Positions 43,956-57,760 of a DNA stretch of 64,000 nucleotides are shown piece after piece. The notes beneath the pieces are model-generated. The model was not told the DNA's origin, made no database searches, and saw nothing but the letters and a program-made list of their open reading frames with translations. The first letter of the stretch is position 1; every line of letters begins with the position of its first letter. Origin of the DNA: Pomacea canaliculata (lineage: Eukaryota; Mollusca; Gastropoda; Architaenioglossa; Ampullariidae); contig NC_037600.1 in NCBI RefSeq assembly GCF_003073045.1, positions 10,900,758 through 10,964,757 of the forward strand. The letters are read 5' to 3'. The translations under genes and the position numbers were made by a program.

Positions 43956-44876
43956 TAAATACACAAACACACGGAACATTCTGTTTATTACTCCCACACA
44001 GGTATTCATTCGCGCGCACACAAAAGATTTTAAATGCAAGTGGAACAGCAAATACACACTAAAATAGAGGAACTCTCTCTCCCTACATATCTTTTTATAA
44101 CTATACATTTAAAAATTCAAACTTTTTTTCTCAGTGCTCTTAATGTAAGATTAATTTCATGTCACACAAATTCTTCCAAGTGTGACACATGGGAACTGTA
44201 ATGTGTGTTTATGTCACTAATGTGTGCGAAGCTTAGTCTCTGCTAACAACAAACAGATGATGTTAGCAGTATGCTTCAAGACAGCACACAGATATACAGA
44301 GTTCATATTATCACATACTTGCCTTTCACTCATATATTCATTATTTATATAATGAAACACATGATACCTGCTTAGAAATCTCATAACTAAAATTTATTAA
44401 AGTAAATTATCAGCATATTTTTTTACAATAATTTAATTTATAAAAATCCATATATGTTCAATTACAGTATTAAACAACAAAATACACACTGTGCAAATTG
44501 TTTATAAATATAATAACAACATATTTATGTTATGGAATTTTGATTTAGGAAATCTTTAAAGTGTCTTCTCATGTAGTCGGCTTTCACGTTGTTTTCACAA
44601 ACTTTGTTTCTATTTACTTCTGCTGTTTCTTTGCAGAGATTAGTTTACATAAACCTGTTTATATATTATTCAATGGAGATCTTTCGAAGAAGATTGAGAA
44701 AAAAACTAATATTGGGACATGTAGCTGAAGTGCTTGAAGCAATAAAAGAAGTGATGTAACACACTATCTGTGGCTCTGTCTGTAACGACTCGTTTGTCCA
44801 GGTGTTGTAGAGTCGGAATCGCATGTTATATTAGTATGTCTAAAATACAGTGTATTGAGAAATGATTTATAAAAAG

Positions 44877-47118
44877 TGTCCCCAATATCCATCTGCGTTT
44901 TGTTTCTGCATGCTACTATCAAATACTAGTAAGCGATCGGTAATAATGTATCAACTTATATCTATGATGCATTTGAAGTACGAAATTTAATTCAAGGTTA
45001 GCTATTTCCTTCATCAAGCTGATTGTGTAGCTTACAAAGTATGTTCTATTGCATTGTTTGCTTATTGTATTGTGTACTGATTGGATTGCTCTTGAAATGG
45101 GACGAAGGCCTCTTCAGTAAATAAATTAACTTATCAATTAGTATGCTAAGTTGGTAGAAAGGTCCATTGTCAGAACTTCTGTGATTCAGAGATCTGCTTT
45201 TTCAGAATATTTTGGCTTTCGCTTGTGATAATGAAATAACTAACAGAAGTAAAGAATAAAGACTTCTTCCACTGTTTACGTTTACTTACATCCGATACAA
45301 TCACCACATACACATCTTGCTGTTCTTGCCGACTGTGATATGAAACAGAGAATTAGTCATTCACACTTTGTACAGTGTCTTTTGTTTAAAGTTATCAACA
45401 CAAAACATACACCAGTCTACTCACACGGAAATTCTCCGTTGAAGCCAACATGTAGCATCCTGGTCAACTCAAGTAAACTTGTTCAACTGATGAAAGGAGG
45501 ATAAACAATTTCTCTTTTTATTGGTAAATGTTCTTAGAAACTTATTGATTATTTGCAGTAAGAAAACTTTTTAGCTTTTTTGTTTATACTGATATTCTGC
45601 TACCTCTGTAGGGAAGCAACATATCTTTCATCTAACCTGTTACTAGCTACATCAAAAGTATTAATTAATCCAAACTACATAACATGCTAAAAAATCAGAG
45701 TTTATTTATACATGTATATAGAAAAGTAAAAATGTTGATTCTACGTATACTAAAATACATCAGCATTCCTTTAATTTTACGACACTCCGATACCTGTGTG
45801 TATTATAGACACGTCAGCCGTACTGTAGCACGGTCAAGGTAGACTACTACTACAGATTCCACTCCTACCTTGAACGCAACGGGTATGAAGGTAAAAACGG
45901 CTTAGAAGTGTCTGGGCATGTTTTTCTTCTGTGTGCATATTTCTTTGTCCTCAAAAAAAAAAAAAAAAGTGAAGGACTTTAGAAGAATCCATCATCAGTC
46001 CAGCATGGCTTCCTTTCGCCGTCCACTTAATTAATCCACCTGGAAACACTCTCGAAAGTCCTCTCGAAAACAAAAACTACATTTTACTTCTCGTTACGCT
46101 TTCAATATCTTTTTTTAAAGTGAACTTTTATTTGCTATTTAATGTCCTGTAAACAATGTATCTATACAGAGAATGGTATACATATATCTGTCTATATATT
46201 TCACATGTGTTAGTAAAAGATTTACAAAAAGTAATGTTGGGAAATGTAGCCGATGTGCTTCAATCTCTTTCTCTCTTTATGTGTATGGTAAATTAATATA
46301 ACGTCCTCGTTTCACATCTGCTGATATTCAGAGAAGTTGCCTTTTAAAGTATTTTTACCTTCGCTGGTGATAATAAATTAACTAACAAAAACAAAGAATA
46401 AAGTCTTTGTCAAATTTTCACGTTTATTAATACAATCTCCTAATACAATCACCACACACACACATCTCCCTGTTCCTGTGGTGTGTGATACTCTCCAGTG
46501 TCAACAGAAAGTTAGTCAGTGACTCTATGTAACATCTTCTATCTATAGCCATCAACATCAACATACACCAGTCTACTCACTCGAGAATTCCCAGTTGAAG
46601 CGAACGGTCAGCTTCCTGGTACACTCCAGTAACTTGTTCAACTGTTGAAGGGAGGATAAACAATTTCGCTTGTTTATTGGTAAATATTCTTTGAACCTTG
46701 TCCATTTACTTGTAGTAATAAACATGTAAGGTACATGATTTGATAAAATAGTTTATTACTTGAGTAAATACTGATGTTACATCTCTGTGATGTAGCAACG
46801 GTTCTTTCAGATAAATATCTAGCATGTATTAATCCAAACTATGTAACATGCTCAGAATCACCTGATTGGTTTGTGTAGAAAATCTATTTTCTACTTTTAG
46901 TATGTTTAGTGTGTTTAGTGTGCTTAGTTACTTTGTTAGGGCAAAGTTCTGATTAGAGTAGTACGATAGAGACAAATACATCGTGAACTGGTCAAGCTGG
47001 CAGCACATCAGCCCGTAGAAAAACAAACACTGGTAATAAGCAAAACGAAAGCGCCAACGCATTTCCAAAAACCTTCTTAACGGAAATTCCCGTTATAGTT
47101 GCCTTATTATAATTATAG
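44877..47118. other. Spacer upstream of gene E
   Basis: The first part (to about 45835) matches 4573-5570. After a junction near 45840-45880 it matches the spacer before gene C and around 17300-17800, including the empty site of the hAT miniature element near 46490. So the spacer joins two spacer types. No gene seen. Confidence 0.5.
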
Positions 47119-47128
47119 GTCACGTGAC
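47119..47128. promoter_or_regulatory. Palindromic E-box GTCACGTGAC, gene E promoter
   Basis: Exact decamer upstream of the 5' UTR donor (AAAGG then GTAAGT, after 47261). Confidence 0.5.
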
Positions 47129-47670
47129 CTGTATCCCAATGTCATAACACGGCCTTTCGTCATACAGAAGACACACTCTTAGGAAAATAGTTGTCAACTC
47201 TTTGGATTGTATTTGTCAGACGGATCCAAGTCTCACCTGACTCAATCATCTGAAGTAAAGGGTAAGTAAATTCTACTCGGTTACACCGCTTAATGTCAAC
47301 ACAGCCAACAACACCCCGGGTGTGTGTGTAGCAGTCTGTCATAGCTTGCTGAGCCGTAGCGTGAAGTAGGTCCGTCTGTGCAATGACATTCATTGCTAGG
47401 TACTCACTTAAGCTAACAGTGGTCTTTCTACAAGAAAATCTGAACCATTATTAAATCCTGACCGTTGTGAATAAAATTTGTACTTTAAGCTAGTTACTGC
47501 AACTGGAGATGTTGTTTAAATGAATAAGTTTAATTCTCACTAGCTTTTAGTCCCGCAAATTACGACCAACAAACTTTGCAAAGTTAAACATCCTCTTTTC
47601 CAAATATAAAATCTGCAAAATTTGTATTAATATTAGTATGTATTGTTTGACTTGTAACTAGGATTCCAAG

Positions 47671-50600
47671 ATGGCTGAGCCACACGAAAGAGAGTGTGCT
47701 GTGTGCACGAACAACTTCACGACACCAAAGATTCTACCCTGTGGTCATCTCCTATGTCGAGAATGTGTCATTTCCTGGATGGATTCCAAACGTGATGCCG
47801 GGTGTCCGCTGTGTAGATGTCCTATAGTCGAGCAGTCAGATGGAAGTTCGTCCGACACTGTTGACGCCCTACCGACAGACTTTGTGATGGAAGCGCTGGT
47901 GGAGAGTGCTCGTGTGCTGAGTAAAGATCACCTTTGTTGTGTGTGTGAGGACGTCAGGGCGGACTTCATCTGTATGCAGTGTCAGGTCCTGTTGTGCTCA
48001 TCGTGTACAAAGGCTCATAAAAAGCTTCCGGTGACCCGCAGTCACGATGTGGAGAGTGTCAGCACTGTGACACCTGAACGTCTGGCTGCCAGCCGCCCTG
48101 CACTGTGTGCTGACCACGGCGACAAACAGGCGGAGTACTTCTGCCGCGAACACCGCCTCGCTGTCTGCTCAGCCTGTAAGGCTAATAAACACACAGTATG
48201 CCCGGAAACAAACTATCTTGACGATGAAATAGAGACAGCTCAAAATTCACTGAACGACTTGACAAAGATTCTGGTAGAAGCGGAGCGGAAACTAGAGCAG
48301 GCTATAGGTCAGCTGACGTCACGTCTACAGGAAGTTGATGTCAGCGAACAAGAATGTATGGCGAAGGTAGACAAAGCATGTGACCATCTTCAGGAGATAG
48401 TGGAAGATTTCCGTAAGAATTTGAAGGAAAAGACCTGCACGTCACATCTCAAAATCAGGAATACATTAGGTGACGTCAAGACTGACCTTAGCAACCGTCT
48501 CGGGAAGGTGACGTCACACAAACACATTGTGACGCGAGCGGTGGCTGTGTCACCACGTCCTGCACTAATACCCATGACACAGGCTCTGACAGACAGGGTC
48601 AAATGCCTTGACCTTAGCGCCGACTTGCAACAAGATGTGTGGGTGAAGCCCTTGTCAGGTACAGAGGGTTGTAAACAAGTTGTGAGACGGATACAACAGG
48701 ATCTACTCTTGTTGGAGGAGCAGTGGACAGAGGCAGAGGTAATTTTTTTGACAGGCCTGTTGAAATGTTATAACGATTTAATTTTTTGTCTCTTACATTT
48801 ATTTCATTTTTTTTTCAAATTACATCTAAATTTTTTTCCTCTCAGTTATAAATTTAGGGTTACGATTTGTTCATTTCGATACTCAGAGTAATTAAGAAAT
48901 ATAAAGCATACTATGTCTTATCCTGTATGCAGTTTGAACTGTTGTAGATATCGTAGGATTCTTTAAAATTATGCATAAATGCAACCTTCATTCAAAGCAG
49001 ACGGTAGACAGTTTGCGTTTGATGTCGGCTGCTGATACGAGTAGAGGGTTTCTACCTGTGCATGCAATAAACTGGCAGAATATGTGTGGACACTTTGTAA
49101 GCCCCATAAACTCTTCCATTGGACGAAGGTATGTGTATAATAAATAGTCAAAACTATTATTATTACAAATGTATTTTCAATGCACAACCACAAATGCAAA
49201 ATTGTGCATTAATTTTAAAAAGTGGTTTTGTTAATCTGTATTGTCTTATGTATACATTTTCTACTTAGAAAAATATATTTTACAGAATACAAACAGTTGT
49301 TTCGATGTGCTTTTCATAGGCAGATCATGGTTTTGCCTCGAAAAGGCGGATGGTGGTGACTCAGAGTATATCAGACAAAGTAGGATTAACCAGATGCAAA
49401 AAAGTTTAACGCAGTGTCAAAATCATATTATTTGACCAAAAAGAATATGCTAATTATAAACATCACAATCGTAATTGGAGAAAAAAAAAAGATCCCGGTC
49501 CTGCTACGTTTTCTTTTTTAAGGATTTTTACACTGCTATTTTGCAATATTTTTTATGTCATCTTAATAAGCGTCTATAACAAAAACATACAAAGTTTGAT
49601 AATCATTAGATATTATACAACAATATTATCTCTAGTTTTAATTTTTATGCACATTACCTTTTTATTATATATGCAAATTATGAATGTGTTTATTGTTTCT
49701 ACCTCCTATATGTTCATGCATTAAGCTTTACGCAGAATATTTACGCCATGTACAAATAAAACACCTGTAATATTCATCCTCCCTTTTCTGTCCTCCTTGA
49801 AGCAAGTAGGTACATAATTTGCCCTTTATATATTTCAGAAATGGTATTTGGTTCTGAACAAACACAAAGCACACTCAGAACCTGTAAAGTTGTATATTTT
49901 GTTTCCTAGGAAGGTCATCAGAATGTTGAAAATACATAAAAAATCGTCAACTTGGTAGACCATTATTTGAGTAGAGTATGATCACATCGGGTTCAGTATG
50001 TCTTTTGTTTACATTAAGAGAGATCTCGCCTACATAATTCTTAGATCCAGGAAGTATTTCACTACACACACAACAAACAAACAAACAACAAACAACAAAC
50101 AACAAACAAGCACAAACAAAAGCAACAACAAACAAAGAACTGCCATAGCAAGAAAAAAACTTTGTAGATTAAAATATTAACAGAACGTATGCTGTCTAAA
50201 TGTTCGAAGTTTTTTTTAATTTCTTTGTCACTATCTTATATATATAACGTAATTTTATTCTTTTTCAACGACACATCGTCAGCAGATTCTCCTATGTGGA
50301 TAAAAACGCATATCAGACTCCTACTTTTTAAATATTCTTTTTGAAAGTTAATCACGTTTCAAACTACACTCCGCTCATTTGTCCTGGGGCAGTACGCTTA
50401 CCTAGCCCATGTATGGGGCTAATTTCTTCTAGACCTCATGTTTATATAAATTTGAATAAATCTATTGTGTGGGCACTTGCGCCGCTGATAAATACCTACA
50501 ACTAAGGGTTACTCGTTGGCATTATTTTGTGGGTACAGTATTCCTGAAGTTGTTGTCAAACAGCAGAATAATTCCTCGACGGTGACTGGCAGATGTAAGC

Positions 50601-50965
50601 CAGTATTAAATAACCTTGTTTCTATGTATGACTTTTCAATACAAATCTTCAATACCAACATTATAATCTTAAATATTCGAAATCTCAACTCATAGATGCG
50701 ACTAATAGTATAATTAGTTACAATTATTGTTATAGATTAAAGATATCAGTAGAGCTGTGAGTAAATTTTTATTCAAGGAAGCCGACTGGACATTATTACA
50801 GCTGGATCTCACAGCCACCAGTCCTTGTGTCCACGACAACTGTGGGGGAACCCAAACATTCGTCTGACGAGCGGTAACATGACGGCGCGGAACAAAATAA
50901 ATAAGCGGTCCTTCTCTAACGGGGTGTGTGTGTCAACGTGTCGCTATGGTGCCGACCTGTATGAG
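47671..50965 (+). CDS. Gene E: RING/B-box/coiled-coil exon plus first NHR exon, cut by gap
   Basis: Exon 1 (47671-48738, 356 codons) is fully open: MAEPHERECAVC start, RING CGHLLCREC, B-boxes and coiled coil as in the family, donor after GAGGCAGAG. The exon-like island in intron 1 is at 49079-49128. NHR exon 2 can be traced at about 50802-50965 (acceptor TTACAG, CTGGATCTCACAGCC) but with several one-base insertions. The sequence from about 50200 to the gap carries such insertions throughout, so the exon 2 breaks are probably consensus errors. Exons 3-5 are not present before the gap at 51138. Apparent full gene of the family in the genome, partial here. Confidence 0.7.
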
Positions 50966-51137
50966 GTAAACGTCGACTACCTACGACGATGACGATGGAT
51001 TATCGACGACGATTAAAAGAACTATAACAAACATTTAATTGAGTCCACTTTTCTTTCTTTGCACAGGCGAAAACTAAACATCTTCTGAGTAATTTTTTAA
51101 ATATTAACTCAGTTTTATAAAACTTCGCGATTGGTGA

Positions 51138-51237
51138 NNNNNNNNNNNNNNNNNNNNNNNNNNNNNNNNNNNNNNNNNNNNNNNNNNNNNNNNNNNNNNN
51201 NNNNNNNNNNNNNNNNNNNNNNNNNNNNNNNNNNNNN
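51138..51237. other. Assembly gap, 100 N
   Basis: Exactly 100 unknown bases, the usual placeholder for a gap of unknown size. Left of it the sequence matches the intron between NHR exons 2 and 3. Right of it the sequence matches intron 1 of gene A from about 10609, so order steps backwards across the gap and two gene copies meet here. Confidence 0.95.
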
Positions 51238-53275
51238 GACAAGTCAAGCAGTTTTGATATATGCGGATGACCATTAAGTAAATTAACTGTATAGACATGT
51301 ATGCTTCCTCTGTCGTCTTGTGAAATATGGAGGGAGTTGCTTTAAGAATTATGCATAAAAGCAAGCTTCATGTCAAACAGGCGAGGACCGGTAGATCCCG
51401 TTCGGGGTTTGATGTCAGCTGCTGATAGGCGAGTAGATGTTTTCGAGCCGTGCGATGTGCGAATGAGTTGGCGAGAAATATGGTGTGGAGACTTTTTTAA
51501 GCCCATAAACCCTCCGTTGGAACGAAGGTAGTGTATGCTAAGTAGTCATAACGATTATTGAGTTTAAATGTATGGTTTCAATGCTGACAACCGCACAGAA
51601 GTAACTAATTGTGGGACTTAAAGGTTGTTTTGGTAATACTGTTATCGTGCCATGTACTAAGATTTGTCTACTATAGAGTAAAAAGTAATCTTTTTAACAA
51701 GACACAAACATTGTTTCGGGATCGTGCCTTGGTCTCCAGTAGGACAGATTCATGAGTTTTTGTCTCGTACCCAAGGACGGCATGGTGGGATGACTCCGAG
51801 TATACCGGAGGGACAACTTGCGTACTGCGAAAAGATGTTAAACGGCAGTGTCAATGTTATAGTTTACTCTGATCCAGAAAAGAGCAGGATAATAATTGTG
51901 ATAGATATTTTTTACGAAGCCCATTTTAAAGCATCAAAAAGCGAATTGACAGAAAACGAGGTCCCGATCCGTTCTAAGCAATTTGCTGTTCTTTAAGGAT
52001 TTAGAGAACTTGTATTTTCGGCACATATTTATTTAGTGTCGATTTCTGTACAATAAGCGTCAACAACAAAAATACAATGTGTTTAGAGTATTATAGGCAA
52101 ACAAGGTGATTAATCGTCTAGTTAAAATTTTTATACAAATATTCTTTGTTATTGTATATGCCAAATTAAATTAATGGAGTTTGATTGTTTATGACAATCC
52201 TACATGTTACGATTGCATTAAGCATACTTTACGCAGAAGTATTTACGCCATGGTACGAGGAAATTATGGAAGCACCTGTAATAGTTCATCCTCATAGCTC
52301 CCATTTTCCGTCCTCATTAAAGCAAAGTAGGGGTGACAGTGTACATAATTTGCCACTTACATATTTCAGATTACTGTTTGGTTCTTGTAGAAACACAAAC
52401 AGCACGATTCAGAGCATGTTAACTTGTATATTTTGTAACAACCTAAAAAAATCGTAAACTGTTGGTAGACCATTATTTTGAGTAGGGATTATATACAGTA
52501 GTCTTTTATTACATTTTTATGAAGGGATTTGCCTACATAACTTTTTAGATTCCAAAAGTATTTCACTTCACTCAAACACACGAACGAACGAACAACGAAC
52601 AAGCAAAAAAAACAATAAATAAAAAGAAAACTTGAAGGTTGAATTTATTACAGAGCGTGCTGTCTAAATGTTCGAAGTTTATTTTAATTTAATTGTCAAT
52701 TATATCTATATATGTCTCTTTCTTTTTTTTAAGCACACATCGTCAGCAGATTCTCTTAACGTGGGACAATAACAGCTCGATATCTGAACATATTTTTAAA
52801 ATATTCTTTTTGAAAGTTTAATCACGTTTAGAAACTACACTCCGCTCATTTGTCATGGGGCAGTAGGCTTACCTAACCCATTTAATGGGGCTAATTTCTT
52901 CTAGCCTTTAATTTTTGTATTTTAATTATAGAATAAAATCTTTTGTATCGAACTTGCCACCGCTTCATAAATACCACCCCAAGGGTTACTGCTGCAGTAT
53001 TTTGTGGTACAGTATTCCTGGAGTTGTCACACATGTAGAATAACTTCCCTAAATAGTGACTGCAGTTGTAACCCAATCAAATAGCTTGTCTTCTAGTATA
53101 TCCAACACAAATCTTCAATACGTAACATTATAATCCTTAATATTGCAGGAAATCTCAACTCATAAATGCGACTAATAGTTTGAATTACTTACATCTTTAT
53201 TGTTATAGATTAAGGATATCAAGTAAATAGCTGTGAGTAAATTTTATCAAGAAGAGACTGAACATTATTTACAAG

Positions 53276-55858
53276 ATATGATGCAAAGACACCAGTCCTT
53301 GTGTTCCACGACAACTGCGGAACCAGACATTCGTCTGACGAGACGGTAACAGGACCGCGGAGAAGATAGATCAAAGTGCCTCCTCTAACGGGGTGGTCGT
53401 GTCACGTGACTCTATCGTGTGGAAAGTCTTGTATGAGGTAAGATACTAGGCTAGAATGACGACGACGACGAAGACGACGATGATGATGATGATTAAAACA
53501 AACATTTCAATGAGTAACTTTCCTTTCTTTGCACAGGCGAAAACTGAACAATACTTCTGAATTAGTTTTTTAATACTTTACTCAAGTTTATAAAAACTTC
53601 GAGGATTGGTTAGTGTCAACATATTGTATCTCTGGTCATCTTTTTTGTCTAATTTCTACTGAGAGTTGGATAACCTGTAGGTCACCTAGTCAACCTAATC
53701 CTCTGTCACATCTAGCCAAATCGTGACACTGTACTGTTGACGCAGGTCAAAGTTGACGAAGTAACAGCAACAGAGGACGCGTTATTCGTAGGAGTGACCA
53801 GAACACCTCCTGAGCGCCTCACTATGACGAGTTCCTTGATAGACCTAGGCATCGTCGAAGTCAATTGGATCAGCCACCAGAAAAAGTTTGTGAGTTTCCC
53901 TGACTACAAGTGCAACAAAAATGGTCCCTTTTGTGATTCGGTATCTATGTAAGAATGGAAGAAAATTACTTTTTGCTGCTTTTCTTCAAAAAAAAATTTT
54001 TGTCTATTAAAAGTTTTAGATTATGTGATCTTTCCGTTTTCTAAGCTCAGTGGCATATGCTAATAACTCCAAAAAATTAACAAATCCCTTTTTGTCATCT
54101 ATATTATAGTAACTTATCAGGCATCTGTTTTCAGTTATATAGGACGATAGGAAAAGGTTCTCAAGAAACTTCAAGTCGGGAGTCGAGTCGGGGTCCTGGT
54201 GGACTCTTCAAACGACATTCACCCTCTTTCGTTCGACGGACAGGACCATGGTGTTGTAGTGCGGAACATGTCCCACCGACGCCCTGCTTTGCTGTATTTA
54301 TTATGCACGGTGCAATCACGAAGGTGAAGAAGACACAGTTACAGGGTTACATTCTACAAAAACGTTTGTGATTGCCTTTGTTTTATGGCGAAGTCACTTA
54401 GAAAATCTGCAGTTAATAGTGAAAGATCATAGGACGTTATACCCTATGGACAGCCAACTCGACGCGCTCGCAGTGCGAAAGCGTTGACTCAAACTCGTGA
54501 CCGCAGTGGGTGGCAAGAGAAGGTGGGGTTACAGGCAATATCCGGTAGCTTGTTTTGTATCGCGAGTATCTTTCAATCCTTTTGCTGTTGAAGAAATCTC
54601 TCTTAGTAAGTATGTTTTTGATATATATATATATTATGAATATGTGAATTGATAATGTAAAAATTCTATACTCAAACACAGCGTGTGTATCGTAGTATTT
54701 GTAATTATGGTTAAGAGTCAAAAATGTTTTTGTCAGCAAGTTCTCGCTCTCTAGCTCATTGTTTTTTCTGAGTGGTACAGAGGGTAGTTTGTAGTGAGTT
54801 TTATCGCTTCTGAATTCAGACTAAGGCTCTTAGGAACCTCCATGTAAATTCTTATTGATGTTTGCAGAATGTTGTTTTTGAACACATTCACATCACGCGC
54901 TGCTCTTATCAGGACGATATATACTTGAAAAGGTGGCGAAGAAAAATTGGATGTTTCTTCATCTATCTCTGATATTTATGTGAATAATTACCGTGAAATA
55001 AATATGGACAAGACGGCAAATCGTTTAGTGACTGTTTAGTTTAGTTTCATTAAGAACATTAAACTGTTGTAGTAATATGCCTTAGTTGCTGGCTCAGCGT
55101 AATACACCAACTCCCACCCCCACACACACTCTCTATATTGCGAACCGTATCCAGCACTCAGCAGTCTTCAAACAGCAGTGTTGAACATTGCTTATACTAG
55201 GTGATTAATAGTTCGATTATTGTTTTACAACTTTAAATCTTTTTCATTCAGGCACACCAATACTTAAAACCACTGGAAAGTCAATTTTTTTTATAAAATA
55301 TAAAAGGTTATATTTATCTTACAAGGTGACTTACCTTCATTAAACAATATAATGTCTGGAACAAATGGTCGCTCTTTCGATGCTGAAACTAGAATTAAAA
55401 CGATTCACAGCTCTCTCACGAGCTTTTTTCCAGTCTTTATTATCTAGTCTTCTAATGCGGAAAAATGATCACAAACCTTTGATTCGACCTTTGCAAGCAG
55501 GGCATCCTGGAATCGCACAGTTACTGCCTGGCATCTCAAAATAATAACAACAGTAGCACTGCGACACACTGTGAAAGAGGAAGCCGGAAAAGGCAAATAC
55601 CACACGTGGTCCAGCGCATGCGCGACTCAAGAGATCTGTTCCCGCGCCTGAGTTGGCTGTCAATAGGGTATAACTTCTTTGAAAACATGAAACCCTTCTA
55701 ATACATATTTGATTTCGTTGATGTACATGCTTTATTTTTTTAATGGATATTTGAAAGAAAATCATTTCCTTTGTGTGTAAATTCCTCAGCGTTGTACCTG
55801 TTGCCTTATTGTCTTTGTTGCGCAGGTGACAGCCCTTCCTACATCAAAAAGATCATGA
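53276..55858 (+). CDS. Gene F: 3' NHR exons of a family member, first exon missing
   Basis: Exons recognised: exon 2 about 53276-53437 (start damaged, ACAAGATATG instead of ACAGATAG), exon 3 53746-53889 (intact, 48 codons), exon 4 54135-54323 (nine bases longer than the usual 180 through scattered insertions) and exon 5 55826-55858 (VTALPTSKRS, stop). CAG is present at the position of the gene A stop codon. Poly(A) signal AATAAA at 56036. The RING exon would lie in or left of the gap. Breaks here are suspect because the whole stretch looks unpolished. Confidence 0.6.
54428..55681 (-). mobile_element. P-like transposon with THAP domain, in intron 4 of gene F
   Basis: Third copy of the same ancestral insertion (compare 13622 and 42170). 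Minus strand reads MPGSNCAIPGCPACK near 55529-55490. Inverted repeats still recognisable despite local indels. Confidence 0.65.
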
Positions 55859-56144
55859 AGAATATAGGAGAACAAGAAGGTTGAGACAGTAAAGCGTGAA
55901 TATATTTGCCGCCATAACATGGCCATTGATACTACCATTGACTGCTCAAATGTATTTGCTTCGTTAACCTGTTTTCTATCATTAAGATGACAAGCTCTCT
56001 CGTGCCTGATTCTTATTTTCAGTTAAATACACGAAAATAAAACTTCGAGCAAAGTAATGTTTTAGTTCATTTGTATCAGATGCCCATTCTAATATATATA
56101 TATACACAAAGAAGAGAAAAGAAACATCTGATCAATAATAATGC

Positions 56145-56197
56145 ACACACATACACACATTCACACGGGCACACACACACACACACACACACACACA
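56145..56197 (+). repeat. CA microsatellite in 3' flank of gene F
   Basis: CA repeat interrupted by CATTCACACGGG, at the same place as at 15318 and 43859. Confidence 0.85.
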
Positions 56198-56914
56198 GAT
56201 AAATACACAAATACAAGAAAACTTTCTGTTTATTACTCGCACACAGAAGATTTGAAATGCAACTGGAACAGCAAATACACACTAAAATTATATTAGCACT
56301 AAAATAGAGGAACTATCTCTCTCCTTACATATCACTTTATAACTATACATTTAAAAATTCAAATTGTTTTTCTCAGCGCTCTTAATTTAAGATTAATTTC
56401 ATGTCACACAAATTCAAAGTGTCCCACATGGGAACTGTAATGTGTGTTTATATCACTGTGTGGGAAGCTTAGTCTCTACTAACAACAAATAGATGATGTT
56501 AGCAGTATACTTCAAGACAGCACACAGATATACAGAGTTCACATGATCACATACTTGCCTTTCACACACATACTCATTATGTATATAATAAAATACATGA
56601 TGCCTGCTTAGAAATTTCATAAGTACAGTTTATTAAAGTAAATTATCAGCATATTTTTTTTTACAATAATTTAATTTATAAAAATCCATATATGTTCATA
56701 TGTTCATGCTACTATCAAATACTAGTAAGAATTTGGTAATAATATAGCAACTTATATCTATGATGCATTTGAAGTACGAAGCCTTATGTCGGTGTTGATT
56801 AATAAATAAACAGAAACGTAAGAAACAGAAACATTGTTTTTTCACATTTGTAATTCGATTTAATAGGTAACTCTGCTTCTTGATTACTATTTCTTTTGAT
56901 ATTTTGTCCTACAG

Positions 56915-57029
56915 ATACACGATAGTTTTTAAAATCCAAGTATCAAAAACAGGAAGAAAGGTTCTTTCAGATGTGGAAAGTCTCAACATTGTAACACCTG
57001 ACGATTATGGTGATTGGTGTCAGGAGTAA
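56915..57029 (+). pseudogene. B-box-linker-like fragment, second copy
   Basis: Copy of 16053-16166 with one extra base near 56933 that ends the frame early. The stretch VSKTGRKVLSDVESLNIVTP can still be read in the shifted frame. Decayed. Confidence 0.35.
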
Positions 57030-57469
57030 TAATCGAGAGACAGAAAGATAGGGAAGATAACAAAAAGCCCGCAGTTAAATTCCCCTTTTATATCTTTAAG
57101 AGGCAACACATCTAATCTGGATTTTAGCTTCTAAAAAGACAATGTTATTCTCTTAAATTTAAAGCAATTTTTGAAATGCACTACCTGCAGTAATTAAAAA
57201 TTAATTAATATATTATTGTGATATATTTTCTTCAATTACAATAGATATGTAATATATTCCAGTTTAATTTCATCTGTAGCAGTGTCTATAGTACATTTAC
57301 ATTTGTCGAAGTACATTGAACTCCAAAGTGTATTTACAGGTAATATTTCTCATCACTAAAATAGTAAGATATAGTATAAAACGCGTTATGATTTTTTTTG
57401 TTTGCAAAGAAGATAATAAGTGTATTAGAAACTGGAACTGATCGTATGTACCTCAAAATAGACAGACTG

Positions 57470-57760
57470 AGAGACAGACAGCTGTAACTTGTTTATTAAC
57501 TGTCACATCTACAGTGACAATAAATCCCAGGTTACTGATGGAGGATTTAAAGGTGATATTGTTTTCTCCCACCTTGGCTTGCTTTGGGAATACTGATCAG
57601 TAAATTTTAAGTCTACTTGAGCAAAGGAAGTCTTTCGTTTTATTATCGTAGAGTTTAATTTTGCTTGTCACCATCCAGTCTTTAACATCGTCAATACAGA
57701 CGTCTATGGTGCTAGCAGGAGGAGGAGGAGTGGAGCACTTGTTGCATGTCTTCAGCATAT
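57470..57760 (-). pseudogene. Decayed unidentified ectodomain exon(s), second copy
   Basis: Second copy of the minus-strand peptides at 16645-16925, with an additional one-base difference near 57585. The flanking 57030-57470 and 57770-58620 are AT-rich spacer. Confidence 0.3.

Larger units (their letters stand above)
33990..44460. repeat. Large duplicated block, second copy of about 5440-15840
   Basis: This block of about 10.4 kb follows 5440-15840 in the same order: LRR fragment, TRIM relic, unidentified minus-strand frame, E-box, gene, P-like element, CA repeat. Identity looks very high by eye, with differences dominated by one-base length changes in homopolymers plus scattered substitutions. 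It is either a recent segmental duplication or an uncollapsed haplotype. Confidence 0.8.

Noticed and set aside
43806-44108. Minus-strand frame with long Val-Cys repeats
   Set aside because: Translation of the CA microsatellite only.
51724-52457. Two plus-strand frames of 90 codons after the gap
   Set aside because: Open only because of one-base insertions in low-quality consensus. The same region in genes A and D is intron.
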